DNA of 57,429 nucleotides from Chloroflexota bacterium (GCA_002710215.1 PAJQ01000001.1:60252-117680), one strand, 5' to 3'. Positions 24,742-33,516 are shown, numbered from the stretch's first letter. Made by a program: numbers and translations. Notes: generated from the sequence alone by a model not told the origin.

Positions 24742-25542
24742 CTATTGTGCCGCCGCGTCGAACTCGGCCTCAACGGGGTTGCTCAACACCCCGATGCCGA
24801 GAATCTCCACCTCTACCTTGTCACCCGGTTTCATGGCCTTGGTTGTACCGGTTGTGCCGGAGAACACCAGATCACCGGGATGCAGCGTAACTTGCTGGCT
24901 AATATAGCTGACCAACTCGGAAAATGTGAACAGCATGTCGCTGGTGTGGGCCCGTTGGACCTCCTCGCCGTTGAGACGGACCAAAATCTCCAGTTCCTGG
25001 GGGTTGATATCCGTCTCGATCCAAGGCCCTACCGGAGCGAATGTGTCCGACCCTTTGGCGCGCCAAAAGGTAGAATCCTTTTTCTGCCAGGTCCGCTCGC
25101 TAACGTCGTTGCCGCAGGTATAGCCTAAGATATACTTCCGGGCGTCCGACGGGGTTACCCGGCGGCAAATTCTACCGATAACCGCCACCGCCTCGCCCTC
25201 GTAATGAACGTCACCGCTGGAGTCCTTGGGTATGATGATGGGGTCATCGGGCCCGGTAAGGGAATTCCGGCTCTTGTGCCAGGGCTCCGGATGTTGAGGC
25301 AATTCGTCCCCGCCTTCACCCAGGACTGATGCGGCGAATTCCAAGTGCTCGGCAAAATTTAGGCCCGGCCCCCAGATCACCGCCGGCTCGGTGGGCGCCA
25401 GGATGTTTACGTCCGCCAAAGGATACCGGGTGTCGGTTAGCCTGAAGCGGGTATAGATACTTCCACGGATTTCAACAATTTCGTCTCCCATCACCACACC
25501 GAATGCCACTCGCCTGGCGGCCCGAAATCGCGCGATTTTCAT
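24742..25542 (-). CDS. fumarylacetoacetate hydrolase-family protein
   Basis: A 266-residue FAH-fold protein. Metal ligands are seen in VHYEGEAVAVIGR (Glu-Gly-Glu) and GYTCGNDVSERTWQ (Asp), and the substrate lysine region in WRAKGSDTFAPVGPWI. FSGTTGTTKAMKPGDKVEVE is the standard C-terminal strand-turn. The family includes 2-hydroxymuconate hydratase/decarboxylases, acylpyruvate hydrolases and oxaloacetate decarboxylases, which degrade aromatic or keto acids; specificity is open. It converges with the UGSC gene with a 20-nt gap. The ATG at 25542 has a weak upstream site (GGGGCGCGGCAAGC). Confidence 0.92.
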   Translation of the reverse strand: MKIARFRAARRVAFGVVMGDEIVEIRGSIYTRFRLTDTRYPLADVNILAPTEPAVIWGPGLNFAEHLEFAASVLGEGGDELPQHPEPWHKSRNSLTGPDDPIIIPKDSSGDVHYEGEAVAVIGRICRRVTPSDARKYILGYTCGNDVSERTWQKKDSTFWRAKGSDTFAPVGPWIETDINPQELEILVRLNGEEVQRAHTSDMLFTFSELVSYISQQVTLHPGDLVFSGTTGTTKAMKPGDKVEVEILGIGVLSNPVEAEFDAAAQ

Positions 25543-25732
25543 GCTTGCCGCGCCCCTTGCATTTAATTGGATGGGAGACTCGGTGGGGATTGTAACCGTT
25601 CACTTGCCCCGTCGCAAGAGGAGAACGCGGGTTGTTACCGGGGCAATTTCTCGATTAAAATCAACCAACTGGTGGTCTAGCCAAGTTGGCCTGTGCCAGC
25701 ATTGGTACAATCTCATTTGAAGGTGATGCACG

Positions 25733-26743
25733 TTGAAGCTGGGACTACTTATAAACAGCCAGTACGTGGCCGGCGAGTCGATGCCGGACAAGATTCAGGA
25801 GAGCGTGGAGCAGGTGAAGGCGGCCAGGGAGGCCGGGTTCGATCTTATCTGCGCCGCCCAACATTACCTGGCGGCTCCCTATCAGATGAGCACCACCATG
25901 CCATTGTTGGCGCGGCTGGCAGCCGAAGCCGGCGACATGGAAGTTGCCGCCACGATCATCTTGTTGCCGTTGCACAACCCTGTCGAGATAGCCGATAGCG
26001 TGGCGACTTTGGATGCGATCTGTGGGGGACGGTTCATATTCGGCATCGGCCTTGGTTACCGCGAAGAAGAGTTCGCCGCCTTCGGAGTAGAGCCCAGCCA
26101 ACGGGTAGGGCGGATGCGGGAAGCCCTGGAGTTGATAAAACTCCTCTGGACTGAAGAGGAGGTGGAATTCAACGGACGATATTATCACGTTCCCAAGGTA
26201 AAGCTGGCGACCCGTCCGGTGCAGCGGCCGCATCCGCCGATATGGGTTGCCGCCAACGGTAACCGGGCCATACGCAGGGCCGCCCGGTGGGGCTATCCCT
26301 GGCTGGTCAATCCCCATGCCACGGTTTCCATGGTGGCCGGCCAATTGGAGATGTATCGCCAGGCCCTGTCTCAAGCAGGCCAAACGGTCCCTAGTCTGCC
26401 CATGATGCGGGAGTTGTACGTGGCCCAGGACCGGGAAACGGCCTATAACGAGAGCAGGCCGTATCTGGAGGGCAAATACGCGGCCTATGCCTCCTGGGGG
26501 CAGGACAAAGCTTTGCCGGGTGAAGAGAGCTTCTCAATCCCATACCGGGACTTGGCTCGAGACCGGTTTCTGTTGGGGACCGCGGACGACGTTGTTGGTG
26601 AGATAAACCGGTACGAATCGGAGTTGGGGGTCGATTACATGATCTTCCGCATGCAATGGCCTGGGATGCCCCACCGGCAGTTGCTCCGCCAGATAGAGAT
26701 CATGGGCCGAGACGTCATACCCAGGGTGAAGAGCAGTGTGTAG
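25733..26743 (+). CDS. LLM-class flavin-dependent oxidoreductase
   Basis: A 336-residue bacterial-luciferase-fold enzyme, longer than the one at 11444 and of a different subgroup. Features: LICAAQHYLAAPYQMSTTMP near the active site, IILLPLHNPVEIADSVATLD, FIFGIGLGYREEEFAAFGV (cofactor loop) and RPHPPIWVAANGNRAIRRAA. These proteins use FMNH2 or F420 to oxygenate or reduce small organics. The start is TTG at 25733 with GAAGGTGAT 5 nt upstream. SAR202-type genomes are rich in such paralogues (memory). Not part of an obvious operon. Confidence 0.92.
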   Translation: MKLGLLINSQYVAGESMPDKIQESVEQVKAAREAGFDLICAAQHYLAAPYQMSTTMPLLARLAAEAGDMEVAATIILLPLHNPVEIADSVATLDAICGGRFIFGIGLGYREEEFAAFGVEPSQRVGRMREALELIKLLWTEEEVEFNGRYYHVPKVKLATRPVQRPHPPIWVAANGNRAIRRAARWGYPWLVNPHATVSMVAGQLEMYRQALSQAGQTVPSLPMMRELYVAQDRETAYNESRPYLEGKYAAYASWGQDKALPGEESFSIPYRDLARDRFLLGTADDVVGEINRYESELGVDYMIFRMQWPGMPHRQLLRQIEIMGRDVIPRVKSSV

Positions 26744-26785
26744 AAAGCCTAATCGTTGCCAAATTTTAGCGCCATCTGCCGCCGT

Positions 26786-26813
26786 GTAGGGGCACGGCTG
26801 GCCGTGCCCCTAC
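26786..26813. repeat. perfect 28-nt palindrome
   Basis: GTAGGGGCACGG and CCGTGCCCCTAC are separated by CTGG, giving a 12-bp perfect stem with a 4-nt loop. No T-run follows, so it is not a classic terminator. It belongs to a GTAGGGGCACGGC... family that I recall as dispersed in several phyla. It lies 43 nt after the LLM stop. Confidence 0.8.
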
Positions 26814-26934
26814 GTCCTGCATCTCAATCGTAGAATCCCTTTTTAGGATTCGAGTGAGCAACACGTGATATCTGGCTGGCTGTCACCGGGCCTGTTAAAC
26901 TGTTAGCTGATTCAAGTCAGGAGGGTCTACAAGA

Positions 26935-28965
26935 GTGGTACCACCGGGAGACATCGGTCCTCTACCTATCTGGGTCGGCGTGTATCTGGCTGTATTGGTG
27001 ACCGCCGCCCTTTCCAACTACGTGCTCTATCATCGGGTGTTCCGCCTGATTCGTCAGGGTAAAGGCGTCGCCCGGTTCGACCGCCCCTGGGAAAGACTGA
27101 CCGGGGCGACGGCTATCGTTCTGGGGCAACGCAAGGTTTTGCAGCGCGTACCCCAACGCGACTGGGCCGGCATAGGACATGCCCTGATCTTTTGGGGATT
27201 TCTTTCCTTTGCCCTGAGTTACCTGATTTTCATCTTCGGCGCCTCCATATGGAATCACTTCCCGGAATGGTTGTTGCACACCACCGGTGTCCGGATTTAC
27301 AGCATATACCTGGACATATTAGCGGCCGTAATGCTGGTCCTGCTGGGTTGGGCTTTGGCCCGGCGTTGGATCGTAAAACCCAGCCGTCTGAGCTACGACC
27401 TGACCAGACATTTGGACTCCGTTATCATCGTTGGACTCATTGGTCTGCTCATGGTATCCACCCTCCTGACCCATGCTTTTTACATAGCCAAAGGCGGCTT
27501 GGGACCGGAAGCGGAGGTCATTATCGGCAGCGCATTGTCCGGCCTGTTCCAAGGCATGGGTATCGGGCTCGCAGCGTCAAACGTCTTGCATGGCGTTTTC
27601 TGGTGGCTGCACCTGTCCATAATTCTAGGCTTCGCCGTCTATATTCCGTTCACCAAACACATGCACATGCTGGCCGCCCCGTTGAACGCTTTCTTCCGGT
27701 CATTGGAACCCAGTGGTTTGCTACCTACGATCGACTTGGAGAACACCGAGCGTTTTGGCGCTGGAAGAGTTCAAGACTTCACCTGGAAGCAATTGTTGGA
27801 CGGGTACGCCTGCGCGGTGTGCGGACGATGTACTTCCGTATGCCCGGCTAACCTGACCGGCAAAGTGCTATCGCCGATGCACATCGTGGAAAACCTGAAA
27901 GACCACATGGTCGCCATCGGGCATCAGGGAACCCGAGATCCGGAGCACGTGGAACCCATACCTCTATTTGGCGGGGCCATATCTGAAGAGGCGATCTGGG
28001 ATTGTCTTTCGTGCGGCGCTTGTATGGAGGAGTGCCCGGTAGTTGTGGAACACGTTCCCACCATCATGGATATGCGCCGCAACCTGGTTCTCGAAGAGTC
28101 GAAGATCCCGGAAACCGCGATGAACGCCCTACTCAACCTGGAGCAACGGGGACATCCTTGGCGGGGTACCCAATACTCGCGCACCGACTGGGCTGAGGGT
28201 CTGGATATACCGACTTTGGTCGAGAAGCCGGACGCGGAAGTCCTTTTCTGGGTGGGCTGCACCGCCGCGTTGGAGCAGCGAAGCCAGGCGGTGGCCCGGT
28301 CCATGGTCAAGGTGTTAAAAGCCGCTGGAGTAGACTTCGCTATCCTGGGCGATGAAGAAACCTGCACCGGTGATCCCGCCCGGCGAATGGGCAACGAATA
28401 TCTTTTCCAAATACTAGCCCAACAAAGCATCGAGACCCTGAATCGCTACGAAGTAAAAACCATCGTGACCATTTGCCCACACTGTTTCAATACGATGAAG
28501 AACGAATATCCCCAGTTTGGCGGAACCTATGAGGTGCTCCACTATAGCCAATTCGTCGACGGACTGATCGGAGAGGGCAAGATCAAGCCGATCAAAATGA
28601 TTCAGACCAACGTGGCCTATCACGACTCTTGCTACCTGGGCCGCCACAACGGAGTCTACGATGAGCCCCGCGCCGTGGCCAAATCAGTGCCCGGTCTTAA
28701 TCTGATCGAGATGGAGCCCAACTGCCGGGAGCGGGGGTTCTGCTGCGGCGCGGGCGGCGGCCATATGTGGCTGGAGGAAAGCGGGGGAACAAGGGTTAAC
28801 CATGCCCGCACCGACCACTTTTTAGAAACCGGCGCCGACACCGTCGCGGTTTCCTGCCCCTTCTGCTTGCAGATGCTCACCGAGGGCATCCAGGCCAAGG
28901 GATTGGAGGGCGAGAAACAGGCCAAGGATGTGCTGGAGATTCTGGCGGATAGCCTGGAAGAGTAA
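26935..28965 (+). CDS. membrane-bound (Fe-S) oxidoreductase, NarI-like plus HdrD/CCG domains
   Basis: A 676-residue fusion. Residues 1-260 carry about six membrane helices with conserved His in positions suitable for haem b (GHALIFWGFLSFALSY; TLLTHAFYIA), a nitrate reductase gamma-like domain. A two-cluster ferredoxin follows: CAVCGRCTSVCPANLTGK and CLSCGACMEECPVVVEH. Two CCG domains close the chain (CTGDPARRMGNE; TICPHCFNTMKNEYP; YHDSCYLGRHN; FCCGAGGGHMW). The type is seen in membrane electron-transfer units that couple quinone and thiol or acyl-CoA oxidation (HdrDE/EtfD-like). The start is GTG 26935 with CAGGAGG upstream. A zinc-ribbon gene follows after 16 nt. Confidence 0.9.
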   Translation: MVPPGDIGPLPIWVGVYLAVLVTAALSNYVLYHRVFRLIRQGKGVARFDRPWERLTGATAIVLGQRKVLQRVPQRDWAGIGHALIFWGFLSFALSYLIFIFGASIWNHFPEWLLHTTGVRIYSIYLDILAAVMLVLLGWALARRWIVKPSRLSYDLTRHLDSVIIVGLIGLLMVSTLLTHAFYIAKGGLGPEAEVIIGSALSGLFQGMGIGLAASNVLHGVFWWLHLSIILGFAVYIPFTKHMHMLAAPLNAFFRSLEPSGLLPTIDLENTERFGAGRVQDFTWKQLLDGYACAVCGRCTSVCPANLTGKVLSPMHIVENLKDHMVAIGHQGTRDPEHVEPIPLFGGAISEEAIWDCLSCGACMEECPVVVEHVPTIMDMRRNLVLEESKIPETAMNALLNLEQRGHPWRGTQYSRTDWAEGLDIPTLVEKPDAEVLFWVGCTAALEQRSQAVARSMVKVLKAAGVDFAILGDEETCTGDPARRMGNEYLFQILAQQSIETLNRYEVKTIVTICPHCFNTMKNEYPQFGGTYEVLHYSQFVDGLIGEGKIKPIKMIQTNVAYHDSCYLGRHNGVYDEPRAVAKSVPGLNLIEMEPNCRERGFCCGAGGGHMWLEESGGTRVNHARTDHFLETGADTVAVSCPFCLQMLTEGIQAKGLEGEKQAKDVLEILADSLEE

Positions 28966-28981
28966 ACCGAGGGTTTGAGTT

Positions 28982-29218
28982 ATGGCTGAAAGCGATTTGA
29001 CCGTGGTGCAAAGCTGCGGAGCGTGCGGTGAAGAACTGGGCACTTTCGACGTGAAGAAAGACAACATGATGCTGATGACTACCGAAACTATATGGTGCCC
29101 CAAGTGTCGGACCGATACGAATGAGGTACGAGACCTGGCCGGGCGCAGCGCCGCGATTCAGCAGGAACAGGGCTCCTACGCCGCGAATAATGCCGTTGAT
29201 CCTGAGACCCGGCGTTAG
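28982..29218 (+). CDS. small zinc-ribbon protein
   Basis: A 78-residue protein with two CxxC knuckles, CGACGEELG near residue 12 and WCPKCRTDTNE near residue 39, typical of a rubredoxin-like zinc ribbon. The C-terminal half is polar and probably unstructured. The ATG at 28982 lies 16 nt after the HdrD-like gene and its stop is 4 nt before the dehydrogenase start, so all three form one unit. Family not recognised; a partner or assembly role for the Fe-S protein is only inferred from position. Confidence 0.7.
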   Translation: MAESDLTVVQSCGACGEELGTFDVKKDNMMLMTTETIWCPKCRTDTNEVRDLAGRSAAIQQEQGSYAANNAVDPETRR

Positions 29219-29222
29219 CCGT

Positions 29223-30212
29223 ATGACCAACCGTAAACCCTTTGGCCTGCTAGTGGTCCCCGATGATGAGCCGCCGGTGTTGTCCGGAACTCCCTACGAA
29301 GATCGCGCCCGTGCTTTGGCTGAGAACGTGGAGTGGCACTTCGACCGTCCCCTTGACAATGATGAGACGGTAGCGCGTATGCAAAACGCTGAGGCCGTGA
29401 TCAACATCCGCTCCTCGGTCCAATTTACCAGAGAAGTACTGGCTGCATGCCCGGCGCTCAAGATTCTGTCCGTTTGGGGCACGGGCGTCGACCACGTTGA
29501 CTTGCCCGCCGCCGAGGAATTGGGCATCACCGTGTCCAACACCCCGGCATATGGCGCGCCCTACGTGTCGGAGCATGCGTTGACGTTGGCCCTGGCCGTT
29601 TCTAGGCAGATCGTGATAAACGACCAGCATCTTCGAAGTGGCGGCTGGACCAGGGGCTTCATCAACGAGCTCTATGGCAAGACCCTGGGCGTGGTGGGAA
29701 CCGGAGCCATCGGCCGGCGCATGATTCAGTTGGGGAAAGGCATCGGCATGAGGGTGGTGGCCTGGACGGTGCACCCCAGTCCGGAGCGGGCCGCCGAATA
29801 TGAAGTAAAATTCCTGTCTCTTGACGACCTCCTACGTCAGGCCGATGTTGTGTCCCTTCACGTTGCGTTAACTGAGATTACCCAGGGCCTCATCGGACGG
29901 GCCCAGTTTGATCTGATGAAAGATACGGCTATCTTGGTGAACACCTCCCGCGGCCTTGCCGTGGACGAGGAGGCGCTGATCGACGCCCTGGAGAATGGGC
30001 GCATCGCCGGAGCGGGGCTGGATGTGTTCCAAGCCGAGCCTCTCGCGCCCGGCCATCGTCTTACCCAACTGGAAAACGTGGTTCTGTCTCCCCACGCCGG
30101 GGGAATGGCCTACAACGGCACCATGCGCGGATTGGAGATGTCGGTGGAAAATCTGGAGTCTTTCGCCGCCGGGTCCCCGATCTACGTTGTGGCCCGGGGA
30201 AGCCGGCGTTAA
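29223..30212 (+). CDS. D-isomer-specific 2-hydroxyacid dehydrogenase
   Basis: A 329-residue NAD-dependent dehydrogenase. The Rossmann motif is TLGVVGTGAIGRRMIQLG. The catalytic Arg is in LVNTSRGLAVDEEALIDAL, the Glu region in GLDVFQAEPLAP, and the His in NVVLSPHAGGMAYN. The ATG at 29223 is chosen because residues from there match the family length and fold start (KPFGLLVVPDDEPPV); a longer frame from 29121 overlaps the zinc-ribbon gene with low-complexity sequence. The ribosome site is weak, and the gene is likely coupled to the upstream stop 4 nt away. Substrates could be D-lactate, glyoxylate, phosphoglycerate or phosphonate-type acids. Confidence 0.92.
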   Translation: MTNRKPFGLLVVPDDEPPVLSGTPYEDRARALAENVEWHFDRPLDNDETVARMQNAEAVINIRSSVQFTREVLAACPALKILSVWGTGVDHVDLPAAEELGITVSNTPAYGAPYVSEHALTLALAVSRQIVINDQHLRSGGWTRGFINELYGKTLGVVGTGAIGRRMIQLGKGIGMRVVAWTVHPSPERAAEYEVKFLSLDDLLRQADVVSLHVALTEITQGLIGRAQFDLMKDTAILVNTSRGLAVDEEALIDALENGRIAGAGLDVFQAEPLAPGHRLTQLENVVLSPHAGGMAYNGTMRGLEMSVENLESFAAGSPIYVVARGSRR

Positions 30213-30287
30213 ACCCCTAAAGTCCGCCGCCCGGCTGATGGTCTCAATGGCCGCCTTGTAGTTGATTGGACCCCTGGGGCACTGATA

Positions 30288-31133
30288 ATGAACACCAAAG
30301 TGACCCTCGCCGCCGGTTTTATCCTCGGTCTAGTGGTTGTAGCATTCGTGTTCTGGTCACAGTTAGAAAAACGGTACATATTCTTCCCCACCGCAGCCAT
30401 TGAGCAGACGCCGGGAGACTTTGGGATTGAATACGAGGATGTATTCTTCACCACCGGTGACGGTCTCAACCTGCACGGATGGTACCTGCCCGGCACAGGG
30501 GACGTGACCTGGCTCTGGTTTCACGGCAACGGCGGCAACATCAGCCATCGGGTTGAAGAACTGGCCCTCTTCCGGCACCGGTTGGGCGTGAACCAGTTTA
30601 TCTTCGATTACAGGGGGTATGGCCGTAGCCTCGGGACACCGTCCGAAAAGGGGACATATCAGGATTCCAGAGCCGCGCTAGAGTATCTAACATCCCGGTC
30701 TGACTTAGCGCCGGAGAAGATTGTCTACTTCGGACGGTCTCTTGGCGCGGCGGTTGCGGTGGAGTTGGCCGCCAGCAGGGAACCCTTGGCCTTGGTGCTG
30801 GTGGCCCCATTCTCATCCATATCGGACATGGCGAAAGTGGCCTTTCCCTTCACACCCTTCCACCTGCTGGTCCGGGGAAGGTACGACTCCATTATTACTA
30901 TCAGGCAGATCCACCGCCCGGTGCTCATCCTGCACGGGGACCAAGATGCGACGGTGCCGCTGAGTCAGGGTAAGAAGTTGTTCGAGGCGGCGAATCAACC
31001 CAAGAGGTTCCAGCTGCTACCTGGGACGGCCCACAACGACACCTACATCGCTGGCGGCGGGAGTTACTGGGACACGTTGAACGAATTTCTGGCTTCTCTG
31101 AAGGACGGTCCCACCGATTCCAGCCCAAACTGA
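30288..31133 (+). CDS. membrane-anchored alpha/beta hydrolase (BEM46/YfhR-type)
   Basis: A 281-residue hydrolase. Residues 5-24 are a membrane anchor (VTLAAGFILGLVVVAFVFW). The fold follows: WLWFHGNGGNISHR (oxyanion HGNGGN), DYRGYGRSLGTPSE, the nucleophile elbow YFGRSLGAAVAVEL (GRSLG), then HRPVLILHGDQDATVPLS (Asp) and LPGTAHNDTY (His). These are peptidase-S9-like esterases of unknown substrate. The active site probably faces the outside. The ATG at 30288 is preceded by a weak site. A strong terminator follows at 31198. Confidence 0.88.
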   Translation: MNTKVTLAAGFILGLVVVAFVFWSQLEKRYIFFPTAAIEQTPGDFGIEYEDVFFTTGDGLNLHGWYLPGTGDVTWLWFHGNGGNISHRVEELALFRHRLGVNQFIFDYRGYGRSLGTPSEKGTYQDSRAALEYLTSRSDLAPEKIVYFGRSLGAAVAVELAASREPLALVLVAPFSSISDMAKVAFPFTPFHLLVRGRYDSIITIRQIHRPVLILHGDQDATVPLSQGKKLFEAANQPKRFQLLPGTAHNDTYIAGGGSYWDTLNEFLASLKDGPTDSSPN

Positions 31134-31197
31134 TGCCGGTATCAGCGATCTATCCCGGGCTTGCTGAATGCCGCCCCATTTTCGGATGTGTTAGTAG

Positions 31198-31230
31198 AAA
31201 TTGGCGCCGATCAGTCGGCGCCAATTTTTT
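31198..31230. terminator. bidirectional-capable intrinsic terminator
   Basis: A 13-bp perfect stem AAATTGGCGCCGA / TCGGCGCCAATTT with loop TCAG and a T-run to 31230. It lies between the hydrolase (+) and the small gene at 31305 (-) and can serve both strands. Confidence 0.88.
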
Positions 31231-31304
31231 ACCTGAGAGCGCTCTTCCTCACTCCATCGGCCAGGCGAACCTGGCGAGGGAGTGAGAACTTTCAGCGGCC
31301 GGAC

Positions 31305-31499
31305 TTAGGCCTTTTCTGCGTAGTCCAGGTTGTGCAGGTATTTGTTCCCTTGTCCTTCTCCGTCGACGATAACCACTTCATGCACGTTAACTTCGGTGGA
31401 CTCGATGTGTAGTGTCACCCCGGTGGTTTCAACCACCAAGCCCGCCCGGGTTTTGAACCGCAATCCGGCTTCCACACTTGTCATTTCCGCGTATGCCAA
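31305..31499 (-). CDS. small conserved-looking protein, 64 aa
   Basis: A compact beta-rich protein (MAYAEMTSVEAGLRFKTRAG, LVVETTGVTLHIESTE, VHEVVIVDGEGQGNKYLHN). The start is TTG at 31499 with GGAGGAG 6 nt upstream, a strong site that supports real translation. No family is recognised; the TRAGL-ETTG pattern looks like a small beta-barrel. It ends just before the terminator at 31198-31230. Function unknown. Confidence 0.65.
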   Translation of the reverse strand: MAYAEMTSVEAGLRFKTRAGLVVETTGVTLHIESTEVNVHEVVIVDGEGQGNKYLHNLDYAEKA

Positions 31500-31583
31500 C
31501 TTACTCTCCTCCGTCTAATGTAGTACTTTTCTCGTAGTAGTCTTATTTTTCCGCAACCAACGCTCTGGTGCGTTCTACCGAAG

Positions 31584-31623
31584 CTGATACCGGGTCCATA
31601 AGCCTTTTCAGATCCGGTATCAG
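31584..31623. terminator. hairpin in the spacer between DUF503 and the 64-aa gene
   Basis: Arms CTGATACCGG (31584-31593) and CCGGTATCAG (31614-31623) are perfectly complementary, 10 bp with a 20-nt loop. It may end the DUF503 transcript, but no clear T-run follows on either strand. The rest of 31500-31720 shows no gene. Confidence 0.4.
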
Positions 31624-31720
31624 AAGTCTACAAACCAACAACGTCACCGTCAACCCTAACAAGGCAGTTTGATCGTCGCAGCCAAACTCCCAATAGTTGA
31701 ATTGCCAAGGCCCATCGAAC

Positions 31721-32020
31721 CTAAAGCCCCGAAATTATCTCAGTTTCGTAGTCCAGCAATTCCAAGTCGTCGCGGCTCTTTTCCACAAATGCGACTATGT
31801 TTGACAGGATCTCGTTGGCGTGCTTGGTGTCGTTGCTCAAGCAACAAATACCCAGAGTAAGCCGCTGCCACAGGTCGTTATCATCTGCCTCCGCGACAGT
31901 GACGTTGAATTGGTTGCGGATCCTTGTCGCTACCGACCGGGCAACCTGGCGCTTGGCCTTTAGGCTGTGACTGTCCGGCAAGAATAACTCCATCCGGCAA
32001 TATCCTATGTGCAAACTCAT
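31721..32020 (-). CDS. DUF503-family protein (YlxP-like)
   Basis: A 99-residue protein of the YlxP/DUF503 family. The pattern MELFLPDSHSLKAKRQVARS followed by IRNQFNVTVAEADDNDLWQR and LGICCLSND is diagnostic. The family folds like a ferredoxin-type barrel; in other bacteria the gene lies beside infB, rbfA and nusA, and a role near ribosome assembly is suspected. Those neighbours are absent here. Start ATG at 32020; no strong ribosome site is visible. It is transcribed away from rex. Confidence 0.88.
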   Translation of the reverse strand: MSLHIGYCRMELFLPDSHSLKAKRQVARSVATRIRNQFNVTVAEADDNDLWQRLTLGICCLSNDTKHANEILSNIVAFVEKSRDDLELLDYETEIISGL

Positions 32021-32118
32021 ATCGTCAGAATTCAGAACTGATTACCGGCGGGCGTGTCTCCTAGAATAAGCGATTCCCCTTTTCCGGATCCGCATTCGTA
32101 CTAATTTTCACAAATACC

Positions 32119-32146
32119 TTGACTCATCGTTAATAGTCATTATAGA
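32119..32146 (+). promoter_or_regulatory. sigma70-type promoter upstream of rex
   Basis: TTGACT (32119-32124), 16-nt spacer, TATAGA (32141-32146), in an AT-rich patch within a GC-rich region. It gives a leader of about 115 nt to the rex ATG. TTTTCACAAAT at 32106 looks like half of a Rex operator, so autoregulation is possible but only one half-site is present. Confidence 0.5.
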
Positions 32147-32266
32147 TTATATCTCGGATATTCCTAACTCGGCCTGTCCGTAACGCACGAACAAGTCTTT
32201 TAGTATCGCCTGGCCGCTTACTCTGGTAGACCCCGCGGTAGCACCGCGTGGAGGAGCTGGGACTAT

Positions 32267-32929
32267 ATGGCCCTTGATTCCGCTTCGCAAAACCAACGCC
32301 GGTCCGACGCGCCAGAAGTGGTGGTAGCTCGCCTCCCCCAGTATGTTCGAATCCTCACCCGTCTGCTCCAAGAGGGTGCTGAGGTCGTCAGTTCTCAGCA
32401 ACTGGGCGAAAAACTTCAAGTGACCCCAGCTCAGATCCGCAAGGATCTGAGCTACTTTGGCCGGTTCGGCAAGCAGGGACGCGGTTACAGCGTCATTCAC
32501 CTCTTGGAAAGGCTGAAGCTGATCCTTGGTCTTAACTCCTTCTGGAACGTTGCCGTTGTGGGAGTAGGCCGCCTGGGTAGAGCCATCCTCAGTTATCCTG
32601 GATTCACGCCTGACGGCTTCCATATAGTTGCCGCGTTTGACTCAAATCCGGATGTGGTAGGGGAAACCATTGCCGGGCTAACGGTCAGTTCTCTGGAGGA
32701 ACTCGACGAAGTAGTCAGCAGCAAGAAGATCAGTATTGCGATTGTTGCCGTGCCCACGGAGCATACGCAAGGCGTAGTGGACCGATTAGTGGCTTGCGGA
32801 GTGCGTGCGGTGCTGAACTATGCCCCGATCTCGCCCCAGGTGAGGGAAGGGGTCCGGGTGAGGAATATCGACCCAGTGTTGTCCTTGCAGTCCATGACTT
32901 ATTACTTGACCGATCATCCGGTTGATTAG
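32267..32929 (+). CDS. rex: redox-sensing transcriptional repressor Rex
   Basis: A 220-residue Rex protein. The N-terminal winged helix reads LPQYVRILTRLLQEG, SSQQLGEKLQVTPAQIRKDL and SYFGRFGKQGRGYSV, almost the family consensus. The NADH-binding Rossmann domain has VAVVGVGRLGRAI (GVGRLG at 99-104), and the C-terminal swap helix is LQSMTYYLTDH. Rex senses the NADH/NAD ratio and represses respiratory and fermentative genes. It lies head to tail against the convergent ATP synthase operon, 43 nt from atpC, so regulation of that operon would have to act at the far promoter. GAGGAGCTGGG precedes the ATG. Confidence 0.95.
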   Translation: MALDSASQNQRRSDAPEVVVARLPQYVRILTRLLQEGAEVVSSQQLGEKLQVTPAQIRKDLSYFGRFGKQGRGYSVIHLLERLKLILGLNSFWNVAVVGVGRLGRAILSYPGFTPDGFHIVAAFDSNPDVVGETIAGLTVSSLEELDEVVSSKKISIAIVAVPTEHTQGVVDRLVACGVRAVLNYAPISPQVREGVRVRNIDPVLSLQSMTYYLTDHPVD

Positions 32930-32971
32930 CCTGGTTTTAGCCTCTCGCCATCATCCTGCCAAAGCTATTTA

Positions 32972-33427
32972 CTAAGGGTTAGCGGCCCCACCGGCGTCTC
33001 CAACTCCCGGCCTCGGCGCCCTAGCCCGTCTCCGCCGCACCACGTTCAGCCGCACCTGGGCACGGCGTATGGAAGCCACGGCCCGTTCCAACTGGATGTC
33101 GGTGCCCTGGTTTGCCACCCGCTCTTGGGCCCGGTCCACCGCTATTTGGGCGCGCTCTTCGTTTATCTCGTCGGAACGTTCACAGGCATCGGCCAAGATG
33201 GTGACCTTGTTCCCCATGACCTCCAAGAACCCGCCGGTGACAGCCAGATAGGTCTCTTCCCCGTCTTTGCGAATCAGAATTTCTCCAGGCTGCAACGCGG
33301 TCATCAAGGGAGCGTGGTGGGCCAAGATGCCCAACTCGCCTTCAATGCCGGGAGCAACCACCAAGTCCACTTCGTCGTCGTAGACCTGCTGCTCCGCGGT
33401 GATGATTTCCAGTTGCATTGTCGCCAT
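32972..33427 (-). CDS. atpC: F0F1 ATP synthase subunit epsilon
   Basis: A 151-residue epsilon subunit. MQLEIITAEQQVYDDEVDLV and PGIEGELGILAHHAPLMTAL are the standard beta-sandwich signature, and the alpha-helical hairpin follows (ERAQIAVDRAQERVANQGTD). The C-terminal tail after about residue 135 is basic and proline-rich (RRRRARAPRPGVGDAGG), an extension beyond the usual 130-140 residues. It is the last ATP synthase gene and is separated from atpD by a foreign two-gene insert. GGATGAAAAACG precedes the ATG. Confidence 0.95.
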   Translation of the reverse strand: MATMQLEIITAEQQVYDDEVDLVVAPGIEGELGILAHHAPLMTALQPGEILIRKDGEETYLAVTGGFLEVMGNKVTILADACERSDEINEERAQIAVDRAQERVANQGTDIQLERAVASIRRAQVRLNVVRRRRARAPRPGVGDAGGAANP

Positions 33428-33516
33428 CGTTTTTCATCCTTTCAGCAAGCAGTCGCCGGCCAGCAATCGGCTATACTCTTAGGGTGGCGGGATGTTGAGC
33501 TTTAGCCAAATGATGT

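Noticed and set aside
29121-29222. N-terminal extension of the 2-hydroxyacid dehydrogenase
   Set aside because: It overlaps the zinc-ribbon gene in another frame and adds 34 low-complexity residues; ATG 29223 gives the family length.
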